Part shown: positions 45,992-52,662 of the stretch, in pieces | Numbering within the stretch: position 1 is the first letter of the stretch | How the letters are laid out: each line of letters opens with the position of its first letter | Source of the DNA: Luteirhabdus pelagi | Lineage (GTDB): Bacteria; Bacteroidota; Bacteroidia; Flavobacteriales; Flavobacteriaceae | DNA: 64,000 bases | NCBI RefSeq assembly: GCF_016827595.1 | Contig: NZ_JAECMS010000004.1 | Location: 1-64,000, forward strand | Direction: 5' to 3' | Made by a program: the position numbers and the translations under genes | Notes under the pieces: model-generated | Seen by the model: only the letters and a program-made list of their open reading frames with translations | The model's database searches: none | Told to the model about the DNA's origin: nothing

Positions 45992-46444
45992 ATGAAGATC
46001 GAAGACGCCATAAAAGCATCTAAGGAAATGCCACTTCCAACCAAGACAATTATTAACCTGATGTATACCAGTAGGATTGTTGAGGAGCAAGTTGCACAGG
46101 AACTGAAACCCTTCGATTTGAGTATTCAACAATATAATGTACTGCGTATCCTTCGCGGACAAAAAGATGCTCCGGCCAACCTAAGTACAATAAATGAGCG
46201 TATGGTTGATCGCAGCAGTAACACCACCCGATTGGTCGATAAACTGATCAAGAAAGGTTGGGTACGTCGTCAGGTGTGCAGACAAAACCGAAGAAAGGTG
46301 GAGATTTTCATCACCGATGATGGAAAAGAATTATTAGCGGAATTGGATTCCATAACCGAAGCCAACAATGCCGCTATCATTGAAAATTTAAAAAGTGAGG
46401 AACTTCAGCAACTAAATAGTTTGCTGGACAGCTTACGATCCTAA
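45992..46444 (+). CDS. MarR-family transcriptional regulator
   Basis: 150 residues. The winged helix is clear: FDLSIQQYNVLRILRGQ, NLSTINERMVDRSSNTTRLVDKLIKKGWVRR and the wing RRKVEIFITDDGKELL. MarR proteins usually repress themselves and neighbours until a small ligand or oxidant intervenes. One Cys (in RRQVCRQNRR, next to the wing) could respond to redox. The YceI gene follows after 33 bases; a palindrome lies in the promoter. Confidence 0.93.
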   Translation: MKIEDAIKASKEMPLPTKTIINLMYTSRIVEEQVAQELKPFDLSIQQYNVLRILRGQKDAPANLSTINERMVDRSSNTTRLVDKLIKKGWVRRQVCRQNRRKVEIFITDDGKELLAELDSITEANNAAIIENLKSEELQQLNSLLDSLRS

Positions 46445-46477
46445 TAATTGCTAACTATAATTTTAAAACAGAACGCT

Positions 46478-47044
46478 ATGAAAAAAATCGCAAAACCCAT
46501 ATTAATCTTGGCTGTTGCCACTGGCACCGCAGCCTTTACTTCTTCCGACCGTAAAAGCATTAACGTAGAGGAAAGCACTATTGAATGGAAAGGTAAAAAA
46601 GTCCTTGGTTCACACAACGGGACGATTAATCTACAGAGTGGCTACCTAGAAATGGACGGAAACAACTTGGTCGGTGGCGAATTTGTAGTCGATATGACCT
46701 CAATCGTTTGTACTGACCTCGAAGGAGACGGCAAAGGAAAATTGGAAGGTCACTTGAAGAGCGACGATTTCTTCGGTGTCGAAAACCATCCTACTTCTAC
46801 GTTGGTCATCAAAAAGGCAACACGCGAAGGAAATGTGTACGATGTAACAGGCGACCTTACCATTAAGGGAATTACAAACCCAATCGATTTTGAATTAACG
46901 ATGGGTGAAAGCACTGCTATTACCAGCGTCCGTATTGACCGAACAAAGTACAATGCACGCTATGGTTCTGGAAGTTTCTTCGACAATTTAGGCGATAACA
47001 CGATTTCCGATACGTTTGTATTGGACGTGACGCTAAAATTCTAA
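46478..47044 (+). CDS. YceI-family exported protein
   Basis: 188 residues from ATG 46478. A signal peptide (to about 22) is followed by an eight-strand lipocalin-like barrel with the family core STIEWKGKKVLGSHNGTI, LKSDDFFGVENHPTSTLVI and TKYNARYGSGSFFDNLGD. YceI proteins bind long isoprenoids such as polyprenyl chains. It is controlled with the MarR gene just upstream. Confidence 0.93.
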   Translation: MKKIAKPILILAVATGTAAFTSSDRKSINVEESTIEWKGKKVLGSHNGTINLQSGYLEMDGNNLVGGEFVVDMTSIVCTDLEGDGKGKLEGHLKSDDFFGVENHPTSTLVIKKATREGNVYDVTGDLTIKGITNPIDFELTMGESTAITSVRIDRTKYNARYGSGSFFDNLGDNTISDTFVLDVTLKF

Positions 47045-47066
47045 TGAAAAAGAAAAAGTTGCGACC

Positions 47067-47098
47067 AAAGGGCTTGTCTTTATGGCAAGCCTTTTTTT
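47067..47098 (+). terminator. Terminator after YceI
   Basis: GGCTTG...CAAGCC stem with a 9-base loop, an A-rich entry and a run of seven T. Confidence 0.82.
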
Positions 47099-47124
47099 AT
47101 GCCTTCTTCAACAAAGATTCCCGT

Positions 47125-47132
47125 TATCTTTG
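47125..47132 (+). promoter_or_regulatory. -7 promoter element of pabA/trpG
   Basis: TATCTTTG, 17 bases before the ATG at 47150. It lies inside the upstream extension of the frame and so fixes the later start. Confidence 0.65.
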
Positions 47133-47149
47133 CTGAAATTTTCAAGCGA

Positions 47150-47719
47150 ATGAAAATCTTGGTCATCGATAATTACGACAGCTTTGTCTACAACCTTGTT
47201 CATTATTTAGAGGAATTGGACTGCGACGTTGTGGTGAAACGAAACGATCGGTTTTCACTTGAAGAAGTAGCAGCTTACGATAAAATTCTTTTATCGCCCG
47301 GCCCTGGAATTCCCGATGAAGCTGGTTTGTTGAAGCCCTTACTTCTTCAGTATTACCAAACAAAGCCCATTCTTGGCGTCTGTTTAGGACAGCAAGCCAT
47401 TGGGGAAGTATTTGGTGGTACGATTGAAAATTTGGAGAACGTTTTCCATGGTGTGGCTACGAAGGCTTTCATTTTAGTTGAAGATGAACCCTTGTTCAAA
47501 AATATTACGTCTCCTTTTGAAATCGGTCGCTATCATTCTTGGGTCGTCTCCAAAAAGAACTTCCCTCCGATGCTTGAAATTACTGCAGCGGATGAAAACG
47601 GTCAGATCATGGCCTTGCGTCATCGGGAGTATGATCTTCGTGCGGTTCAGTTCCATCCCGAAAGCGTGTTAACCCCTGAAGGCAAAAAAATAATCCAAAA
47701 TTGGGTTCGCCATTCGTAA
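47150..47719 (+). CDS. Anthranilate/aminodeoxychorismate synthase glutamine amidotransferase subunit
   Basis: 189 residues. A triad-type glutamine amidotransferase: DNYDSFVYNLVHYLEEL at the N terminus, LSPGPGIP, the nucleophile elbow GVCLGQQAIGE with its Cys, and QFHPESVLT with His and Glu. It supplies ammonia for anthranilate (TrpG) or aminodeoxychorismate (PabA). No partner synthase lies nearby, so the two cannot be told apart; the isolated position slightly favours PabA. Confidence 0.92.
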   Translation: MKILVIDNYDSFVYNLVHYLEELDCDVVVKRNDRFSLEEVAAYDKILLSPGPGIPDEAGLLKPLLLQYYQTKPILGVCLGQQAIGEVFGGTIENLENVFHGVATKAFILVEDEPLFKNITSPFEIGRYHSWVVSKKNFPPMLEITAADENGQIMALRHREYDLRAVQFHPESVLTPEGKKIIQNWVRHS

Positions 47720-47721
47720 AC

Positions 47722-47741
47722 GGTTGAAGTCTGCTTCAACC
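47722..47741. promoter_or_regulatory. Hairpin overlapping the -33 region of yidD
   Basis: GGTTGAAG/CTTCAACC 8-base perfect stem with a TCTG loop. It lacks a T run, so it is a poor terminator. The TTG inside it lies 19 bases before the -7 element and can serve as the -33 box. Confidence 0.45.
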
Positions 47742-47745
47742 ACCG

Positions 47746-47753
47746 TATCTTTG
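47746..47753 (+). promoter_or_regulatory. -7 promoter element of yidD
   Basis: TATCTTTG, 7 bases before the ATG, with a TTG -33 box at 47724-47726 and a 19-base spacer. Predicts a near-leaderless message. Confidence 0.65.
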
Positions 47754-47760
47754 TCGTTCC

Positions 47761-47997
47761 ATGAAAGCAATTCTAATCGCTCCCTTCCTATTCCTGATTC
47801 GGGTGTACCAAAAAGTGATTTCACCCCTCACCCCTTCTACCTGTAGATACACGCCAACGTGTTCGCACTACAGTGTGGAAGCGCTGAAAACCCATGGTTT
47901 GTTAAAAGGAGGATGGTTAGCCTTAAAGCGCATAGGAAGTTGCCATCCGTGGGGCGGTTCGGGCTATGATCCGGTTCCTCCCAAAAAAGAAAAATAA
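47761..47997 (+). CDS. yidD: Membrane protein insertion efficiency factor YidD
   Basis: 78 residues. The short hydrophobic N terminus, [21 protein letters not shown] with the paired cysteines, and [15 protein letters not shown] are diagnostic. It assists insertion of membrane proteins near SecYEG/YidC at the inner face of the membrane. It stands apart from yidC and rnpA here, as in many Bacteroidota, and is followed by lgt. Confidence 0.95.
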   Translation: MKAILIAPFLFLIRVYQKVISPLTPSTCRYTPTCSHYSVEALKTHGLLKGGWLALKRIGSCHPWGGSGYDPVPPKKEK

Positions 47998-48025
47998 GAA
48001 CCGACGTTACCCTTTTCGGTTTTGC

Positions 48026-48033
48026 TATCTTTA
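48026..48033 (+). promoter_or_regulatory. -7 promoter-like element of lgt
   Basis: TATCTTTA, 20 bases before the lgt start codon. Confidence 0.45.
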
Positions 48034-48053
48034 CACCTACAAAAATTACAACC

Positions 48054-48878
48054 ATGACCTATTTTTCGGCTATTGTCTGGGACCCATCCCCGGGAATCGA
48101 CCTCGGCTTCTTTGTCATCCGCTACTACAGTTTGATGTTTGTCATCGCCTTCACCCTCGGATGGTTCATTATGAAGAAAATATTCAAAAATGAAAACGAA
48201 TCTGAAACGAAACTCGATAGCCTTTTCATCTATATGGTCGTTGCTACCTTACTCGGAGCGCGGCTGGGACATGTTATATTCTACCAAACGGAACTAATAT
48301 GGGAAGATCCGCTAGCTGTTTTTCTTCCCATCCAAACTGTTCCGGAATTCGAATTTACCGGCTTTCAAGGCTTGGCCAGTCACGGTGCAGCCATCGCCAT
48401 CATTATTGCGATGTTTATTTATAGCAAAAAGGTGTTGAAAAAACCGGTATTGTGGATTTTGGACCGAATCGTAATTGCCGTTGCCTGTGGTGGAATCTTT
48501 GTTCGACTTGGAAACTTTATCAATTCCGAAATCATTGGAAAGCCAACCAATAGCGATTACGGAGTTATTTTTAAGCAATTGGGTGAAAACTTCCCACGAC
48601 ACCCCGCGCAGTTATATGAATCGGCAGGCTACATCATCGTGTTTTTACTGCTGTGGTTCATTTATTGGAAAACGGACAAGCGAAATTATTTAGGCTATAT
48701 TTTCGGAGTGTTTTTAATCCTGCTCTGGACGGTACGGTTCTTGGTTGAATTCGTCAAGGAAGCACAAGTAGCTGAACGTGCCGAATGGGCCTTAAACACG
48801 GGTCAGTGGTTAAGTATTCCGTTTATTTTGGTCGGTATATTCCTAATGGTGCAATCGAAAAAGAAACCCATAGCATAA
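48054..48878 (+). CDS. lgt: Prolipoprotein diacylglyceryl transferase
   Basis: 274 residues with about seven membrane helices. It transfers diacylglyceryl from phosphatidylglycerol to the lipobox Cys of prolipoproteins. FQGLASHGAAIAI, GGIFVRLGNFINSEIIGKPT (the Lgt signature with its Arg and Asn) and the HPAQLYES box are present. It serves the many lipoproteins in this window. A DUF192 lipoprotein gene follows with no spacer. Confidence 0.95.
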   Translation: MTYFSAIVWDPSPGIDLGFFVIRYYSLMFVIAFTLGWFIMKKIFKNENESETKLDSLFIYMVVATLLGARLGHVIFYQTELIWEDPLAVFLPIQTVPEFEFTGFQGLASHGAAIAIIIAMFIYSKKVLKKPVLWILDRIVIAVACGGIFVRLGNFINSEIIGKPTNSDYGVIFKQLGENFPRHPAQLYESAGYIIVFLLLWFIYWKTDKRNYLGYIFGVFLILLWTVRFLVEFVKEAQVAERAEWALNTGQWLSIPFILVGIFLMVQSKKKPIA

Positions 48879-48879
48879 C

Positions 48880-49374
48880 ATGAAGAAGTTTTCATTACTA
48901 CTCGTATTACTCGCTTTTTCCCTTACGGTATTTAACTGTAAGGAGAAGAAAGAGGAAAAGGTATTAACAAAAAAAGTTTCCTTTAAAAAAGAAGGGGAAC
49001 TTCAGCTAAAAAAGGCCGAAACCGATTCTATCGTAGCCTCTTTGGATATCGAAATAGCCAAAAATGATTATGAGATCCAAACCGGATTGATGTATCGCCA
49101 GAGTATGGCTGAAAACCGAGGAATGCTGTTTATTTTCGAAGACGAATTACGACGCTCGTTTTATATGAAGAATACCGAATTTCCGTTGGATATTATTTAT
49201 TTAAACGAAGCGCGCAAAATAGTCGACATTAAGAAAAATGCGCGTCCATTGGATGAAACCTCACTCCCTTCCACCCAGCCCGCTCGCTATGTCTTGGAAG
49301 TAAATGCTGGCCTTAGCGACCGTTGGGGACTTGAGGAAGGCGACTATATCGAGTATACTACTTCAACAAACTAA
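48880..49374 (+). CDS. DUF192 lipoprotein
   Basis: 164 residues. A lipoprotein signal ends in VFNC (Cys20), followed by a Lys/Glu-rich linker and a DUF192 domain (GLMYRQSMAENRGMLFIFEDE, FYMKNTEFPLDIIYL, RYVLEVNAGLSDRWGLEEGD). The fold is known, the function is not. It starts 1 base after the lgt stop, so it is made together with the enzyme that lipidates it. Confidence 0.9.
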   Translation: MKKFSLLLVLLAFSLTVFNCKEKKEEKVLTKKVSFKKEGELQLKKAETDSIVASLDIEIAKNDYEIQTGLMYRQSMAENRGMLFIFEDELRRSFYMKNTEFPLDIIYLNEARKIVDIKKNARPLDETSLPSTQPARYVLEVNAGLSDRWGLEEGDYIEYTTSTN

Positions 49375-49421
49375 GAATATTCATTTTATAACATAATTCG
49401 TCTTTTCAACTATTTATCGTA

Positions 49422-49433
49422 ATATTGCAATAT
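49422..49433. promoter_or_regulatory. Probable ArsR operator 1
   Basis: ATATTGCAATAT is a perfect 12-base palindrome ending 15 bases before the arsR ATG. Its TATTGCAATA core recurs at 49805-49816. Confidence 0.65.
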
Positions 49434-49448
49434 AACAATATAAGAAAT

Positions 49449-49781
49449 ATGGGACTCGCAAAAACAGAACTATTCACTACCCAACAAAATACCATTGCTA
49501 CTTTTGCAAAAGCATTTGCACATCCTGCACGAATCGCTATTTTGGAGCAGCTGTTTAAAACGGAGGGCTGTGTTTGTGGTGATTTGGTGACAGAAATAGG
49601 CTTGGCGCAGCCCACCATTTCACAACATTTGAAAGAACTTAAGAATTTAGGCCTTATCAAGGGAAATGTGGAAGGCACCAGTGTTTGCTATTGTATCGAT
49701 ACCGATAATTGGCAGCAGATGAAACAGGAAATGGAAGTCTTTATGAACCAGGATACAGCCGCTCCCGAAGATTGTTGTTAA
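49449..49781 (+). CDS. arsR: ArsR-family arsenite-responsive repressor
   Basis: 110 residues from ATG 49449. The winged helix AFAHPARIAILEQLF...LAQPTISQHLKELKNLGLIKG carries CVC (Cys41 and Cys43), the arsenite-binding position of E. coli ArsR-type sensors, and ends with two more Cys (109-110). It should release DNA when arsenite binds. Two matching palindromes, one before itself and one before the next gene, suggest that it controls the whole cluster. Confidence 0.92.
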   Translation: MGLAKTELFTTQQNTIATFAKAFAHPARIAILEQLFKTEGCVCGDLVTEIGLAQPTISQHLKELKNLGLIKGNVEGTSVCYCIDTDNWQQMKQEMEVFMNQDTAAPEDCC

Positions 49782-49804
49782 AAAATTTAGATCAATTAAT
49801 CGCT

Positions 49805-49816
49805 TTATTGCAATAA
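49805..49816. promoter_or_regulatory. Probable ArsR operator 2
   Basis: TTATTGCAATAA, a perfect 12-base palindrome in the 63-base gap between arsR and the next gene. It shares the TATTGCAATA core with operator 1 and implies a second regulated promoter. Confidence 0.6.
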
Positions 49817-49844
49817 ATAAATATTAACTTAAAACCCATACACT

Positions 49845-50459
49845 ATGAAACCCTTAAACTTTATAGTATCAATTTTAGTAGTTAGCCTACTAACGCTATC
49901 GGGATCCGCTCAAAACTTAGATTTGAAAATTGCTTCCGCAGTGACAACAATCGAAGCTGAATTTTCAGAAATTCCGAAAAATAGAATCGCAGAACTGAAT
50001 CAAATTGCCTACGCTATTTCCCGAAAAACCGATAAGAACCAGTCAGTTTCAATTATTCTAGCTGACTTAAACGCCTCTGAAAAAGTCCAACTTGGAGCGG
50101 TTTGGCTTCGAACTGGTCTAGAATACTACAACATAGATAATATTGATATAGTTATCGCAGGCCTTCACTCCCCTCTAATGAATAGGTCCCTTGACGGTAT
50201 CGATAGTTATGGCTTTACCGTTTCCTCGGAAAACAATGGACGTTACTCGGTGAGATACGGTAATGGAAGCTGGGAGTTTTCACCTATATTATTTAAAGAT
50301 GCAAAGGAAGCTTATGGTGGCGACTTAACAATTCTATTCGAAAGCAATACGATGGCAGCAAAAGAAAAATCTACAATCGCCTTACCGATGTTTAAGAAAG
50401 AATATATTGCAAGAGAAATGATATACCTTGCATTCAGACTTAATTCACTTAAAAAATAA
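49845..50459 (+). CDS. Exported protein in the ars operon, possible catalytically dead ArsC/LMW-phosphatase paralogue
   Basis: 204 residues with a signal peptide (about 1-22, ending SGSA-Q). Compared by hand with the arsenate reductase encoded at 50942, several blocks line up with a few gaps: SVSIILADLNASEKVQL against [23 protein letters not shown] against TGIE, and NGRYSVRYGN..SPILFKDA against [18 protein letters not shown]. The P-loop Cys and Arg are replaced, no reductase cysteine remains, and the mature protein has no Cys. It would act in the periplasm. Remote homology is inferred, not proven; alternatively this is an unrelated ars-linked protein. Confidence 0.65.
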   Translation: MKPLNFIVSILVVSLLTLSGSAQNLDLKIASAVTTIEAEFSEIPKNRIAELNQIAYAISRKTDKNQSVSIILADLNASEKVQLGAVWLRTGLEYYNIDNIDIVIAGLHSPLMNRSLDGIDSYGFTVSSENNGRYSVRYGNGSWEFSPILFKDAKEAYGGDLTILFESNTMAAKEKSTIALPMFKKEYIAREMIYLAFRLNSLKK

Positions 50460-50461
50460 TT

Positions 50462-50932
50462 ATGACATTAGAAGACATAAAACAAAACCTATCACATTTA
50501 GACACTATAACTTTTTCCTTGCCGAGTGGTGTATTGGTACCGGAACACTTTCATGTAACTGAAATCGGCCATGTTAAAAAGAAGTTTATCGATTGTGGGG
50601 GGACCCTTCGTGAAGAAGAGAAAATCAATTTTCAACTGTGGAGCGCTAACGATTACAACCATCGCCTTCATCCTGAAAAACTAGTTAACATCATAAATCT
50701 TTCCATCGAGAAATTAGGACTTCCTACTGATGCTGCGATAGAAGTGGAATACCAAGGCAACACCATTGAAACCTACGGATTGGAATTCGCAGATGGTAGT
50801 TTTCAACTAGTTTCGACCCAAACCGATTGTTTGGCAAAGGATGCTTGTGGCATTCCCGAAAAAAAGGAAAAAAGAGCCTTGTCGAGTATACAGGCCGAGC
50901 CATGTTGTTCGCCATCGTCTAACTGCTGTTAA
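50462..50932 (+). CDS. DUF6428 family protein with Cys-rich tail
   Basis: 156 residues, cytoplasmic. The core (ITFSLPSGVLVPEHFHVTEIGHVKKKFIDCGGT...FQLW) matches the DUF6428 family, which I know from ars clusters of Bacteroidota. The C terminus adds a Cys-rich tail ending PCCSPSSNCC plus CLAKDAC, a likely arsenite- or metal-binding segment. It may hand arsenite to the pump or buffer it; this is inferred. It lies 2 bases after the preceding gene and 9 bases before the reductase gene. Confidence 0.85.
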   Translation: MTLEDIKQNLSHLDTITFSLPSGVLVPEHFHVTEIGHVKKKFIDCGGTLREEEKINFQLWSANDYNHRLHPEKLVNIINLSIEKLGLPTDAAIEVEYQGNTIETYGLEFADGSFQLVSTQTDCLAKDACGIPEKKEKRALSSIQAEPCCSPSSNCC

Positions 50933-50941
50933 GTTTTTTCT

Positions 50942-51559
50942 ATGTTTTCCACCCTAAAAGAAACCATCGAAAGGCTGGATGTCTCAACCATCAATGATGA
51001 ACGCCTTGAACTGTTGGATCCTATTGCAACGAAATGGAGCAATATACTCAGCAATGAAGACCGATTAAACATCCTCTTTATCTGTACCCATAACTCTAGA
51101 CGCAGTCACCTTGCCCAGCTTTGGGCTCAAGCAATTTTCATCTATACTGGCATTGAAGGAGTTCAAACATATTCTGGCGGTACCGAGGCCACTCGGGTGT
51201 ATCCAACTGTTCTAGAGGTTTTGGAAGCCCAAGGATTTGAGATATTACGCCTTTCTCAAGAAGACAATCCTGTTTATGCTTTAAAATATGAAGAAACGGA
51301 GGTACCTAGCATTGCCTTTTCAAAGGAATATGGGCATGACTTTAATCCAAGTCATGGTTTCTCAGCCATTATGACCTGTACCGAAGCCGATGGTGGTTGT
51401 CCGTTTGTAGCAGGTGCTAGCTCCCGGTTTTCACTTCCCTATGAAGATCCAAAGACATCCGATGGCTCTTCCGAAGAATTGGAAACCTACACCGAACGCA
51501 GCCTTCAGATTGCCACCGAATTAAAATATATCTTTCAAAAAATCGAAAAAACCGTATGA
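50942..51559 (+). CDS. Arsenate reductase, LMW phosphatase/thioredoxin-coupled type
   Basis: 205 residues. The P loop [11 protein letters not shown] gives the CX5R site (Cys48, Arg54). Cys146 and Cys153 in [13 protein letters not shown] are six residues apart, as the second and third catalytic cysteines of thioredoxin-dependent ArsC are, so all three redox cysteines are present. It reduces arsenate to arsenite for export. The N-terminal extension of about 40 residues is longer than in the classic enzyme. Its stop overlaps the pump start (ATGA). Confidence 0.9.
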   Translation: MFSTLKETIERLDVSTINDERLELLDPIATKWSNILSNEDRLNILFICTHNSRRSHLAQLWAQAIFIYTGIEGVQTYSGGTEATRVYPTVLEVLEAQGFEILRLSQEDNPVYALKYEETEVPSIAFSKEYGHDFNPSHGFSAIMTCTEADGGCPFVAGASSRFSLPYEDPKTSDGSSEELETYTERSLQIATELKYIFQKIEKTV

Positions 51560-52602
51560 GTCGACCTAAGCAACTCGGATTCCTAAATCGTTATCTCACT
51601 CTTTGGATTTTCCTTGCCATGGCGGTTGGCGTGGGCATTGGGTATTTTTTCCCCAGTTTTCCCGATATCGTCAATTCTTTCAGCAGTGGAAGCACGAATA
51701 TTCCCATCGCTATCGGCTTGATCATTATGATGTATCCGCCCTTGGCGAAGGTGAAGTATTCTCTACTTCCGAAAGTATTTAAGAACGTAAAGGTATTATC
51801 AATTTCCTTATTATTGAACTGGATTATCGGTCCACTACTGATGTTTTTCCTCGCTATCATTTTCCTTCCAAACCACCCCGAATACATGGTTGGTTTGATT
51901 TTGATCGGCCTAGCGCGTTGTATCGCAATGGTGTTGGTATGGAACGATTTGGCGGAAGGCAGCAGTGAATATGGCGCTGGCTTGGTTGCCTTGAATAGCG
52001 TCTTTCAGGTAGTAGCCTATAGCTTTTATGCCTGGCTTTTTATCACCAAACTTCCTCCCCTACTCGGATTTGAAGGCGCCATAGTCGAAATATCCATTGC
52101 GACCATTGCAGAAAGTGTTGCTATCTATCTAGGAATTCCTTTCGCGCTCGGAATATTGAGTCGTGTGGTATTGGTTCGCTTAAAAAGTGAAGAATGGTAT
52201 CGGAATAGTTTTATCCCGACCATTTCACCCTTAACCTTGATAGCCCTTCTGTTTACTATTGTTGTGATGTTTTCCTTAAAAGGTGAATTAATTGTGGAAC
52301 TCCCACAAGATGTGTTGCTAATCGCCATTCCCTTGCTTATCTATTTCGCACTGATGTTCTTTATCGGATTCTTTGTAAGTAAGGCTACAGGCGCTACCTA
52401 CGATAAGAATGCAGCGATTTCCTTTACCGCTGCTGGAAACAATTTTGAATTGGCCATAGCGGTCGCCATCGCCGTCTTCGGACTAAATTCCGGGCAGGCG
52501 TTTACCGGCGTTATCGGTCCGTTGGTTGAAGTTCCCGCCCTAATTCTGTTGGTTCGGGTTTCCTTTTGGCTTCGAAAGAAGTATTATTTGAAAGAGGCAT
52601 AA
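51556..52602 (+). CDS. ACR3-family arsenite efflux pump
   Basis: 348 residues, about ten membrane helices. The ACR3 signatures are present: the conserved Cys in [16 protein letters not shown], needed for arsenite transport in studied homologues, and the [19 protein letters not shown] helix. It exports arsenite produced by the reductase encoded just upstream, with which it overlaps by 4 bases. A very strong terminator follows. Confidence 0.95.
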   Translation: MSRPKQLGFLNRYLTLWIFLAMAVGVGIGYFFPSFPDIVNSFSSGSTNIPIAIGLIIMMYPPLAKVKYSLLPKVFKNVKVLSISLLLNWIIGPLLMFFLAIIFLPNHPEYMVGLILIGLARCIAMVLVWNDLAEGSSEYGAGLVALNSVFQVVAYSFYAWLFITKLPPLLGFEGAIVEISIATIAESVAIYLGIPFALGILSRVVLVRLKSEEWYRNSFIPTISPLTLIALLFTIVVMFSLKGELIVELPQDVLLIAIPLLIYFALMFFIGFFVSKATGATYDKNAAISFTAAGNNFELAIAVAIAVFGLNSGQAFTGVIGPLVEVPALILLVRVSFWLRKKYYLKEA

Positions 52603-52607
52603 AAAAA

Positions 52608-52641
52608 GGAAGCTGTTTTTAGAGTTCTAAAAACAGCTTCC
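52608..52641. terminator. Bidirectional terminator between the ars operon and secDF
   Basis: Perfect 16-base stem (GGAAGCTGTTTTTAGA arm) with a 2-base tip, preceded by seven A. Confidence 0.92.
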
Positions 52642-52662
52642 TATCTATATTCTATAAGAGTA

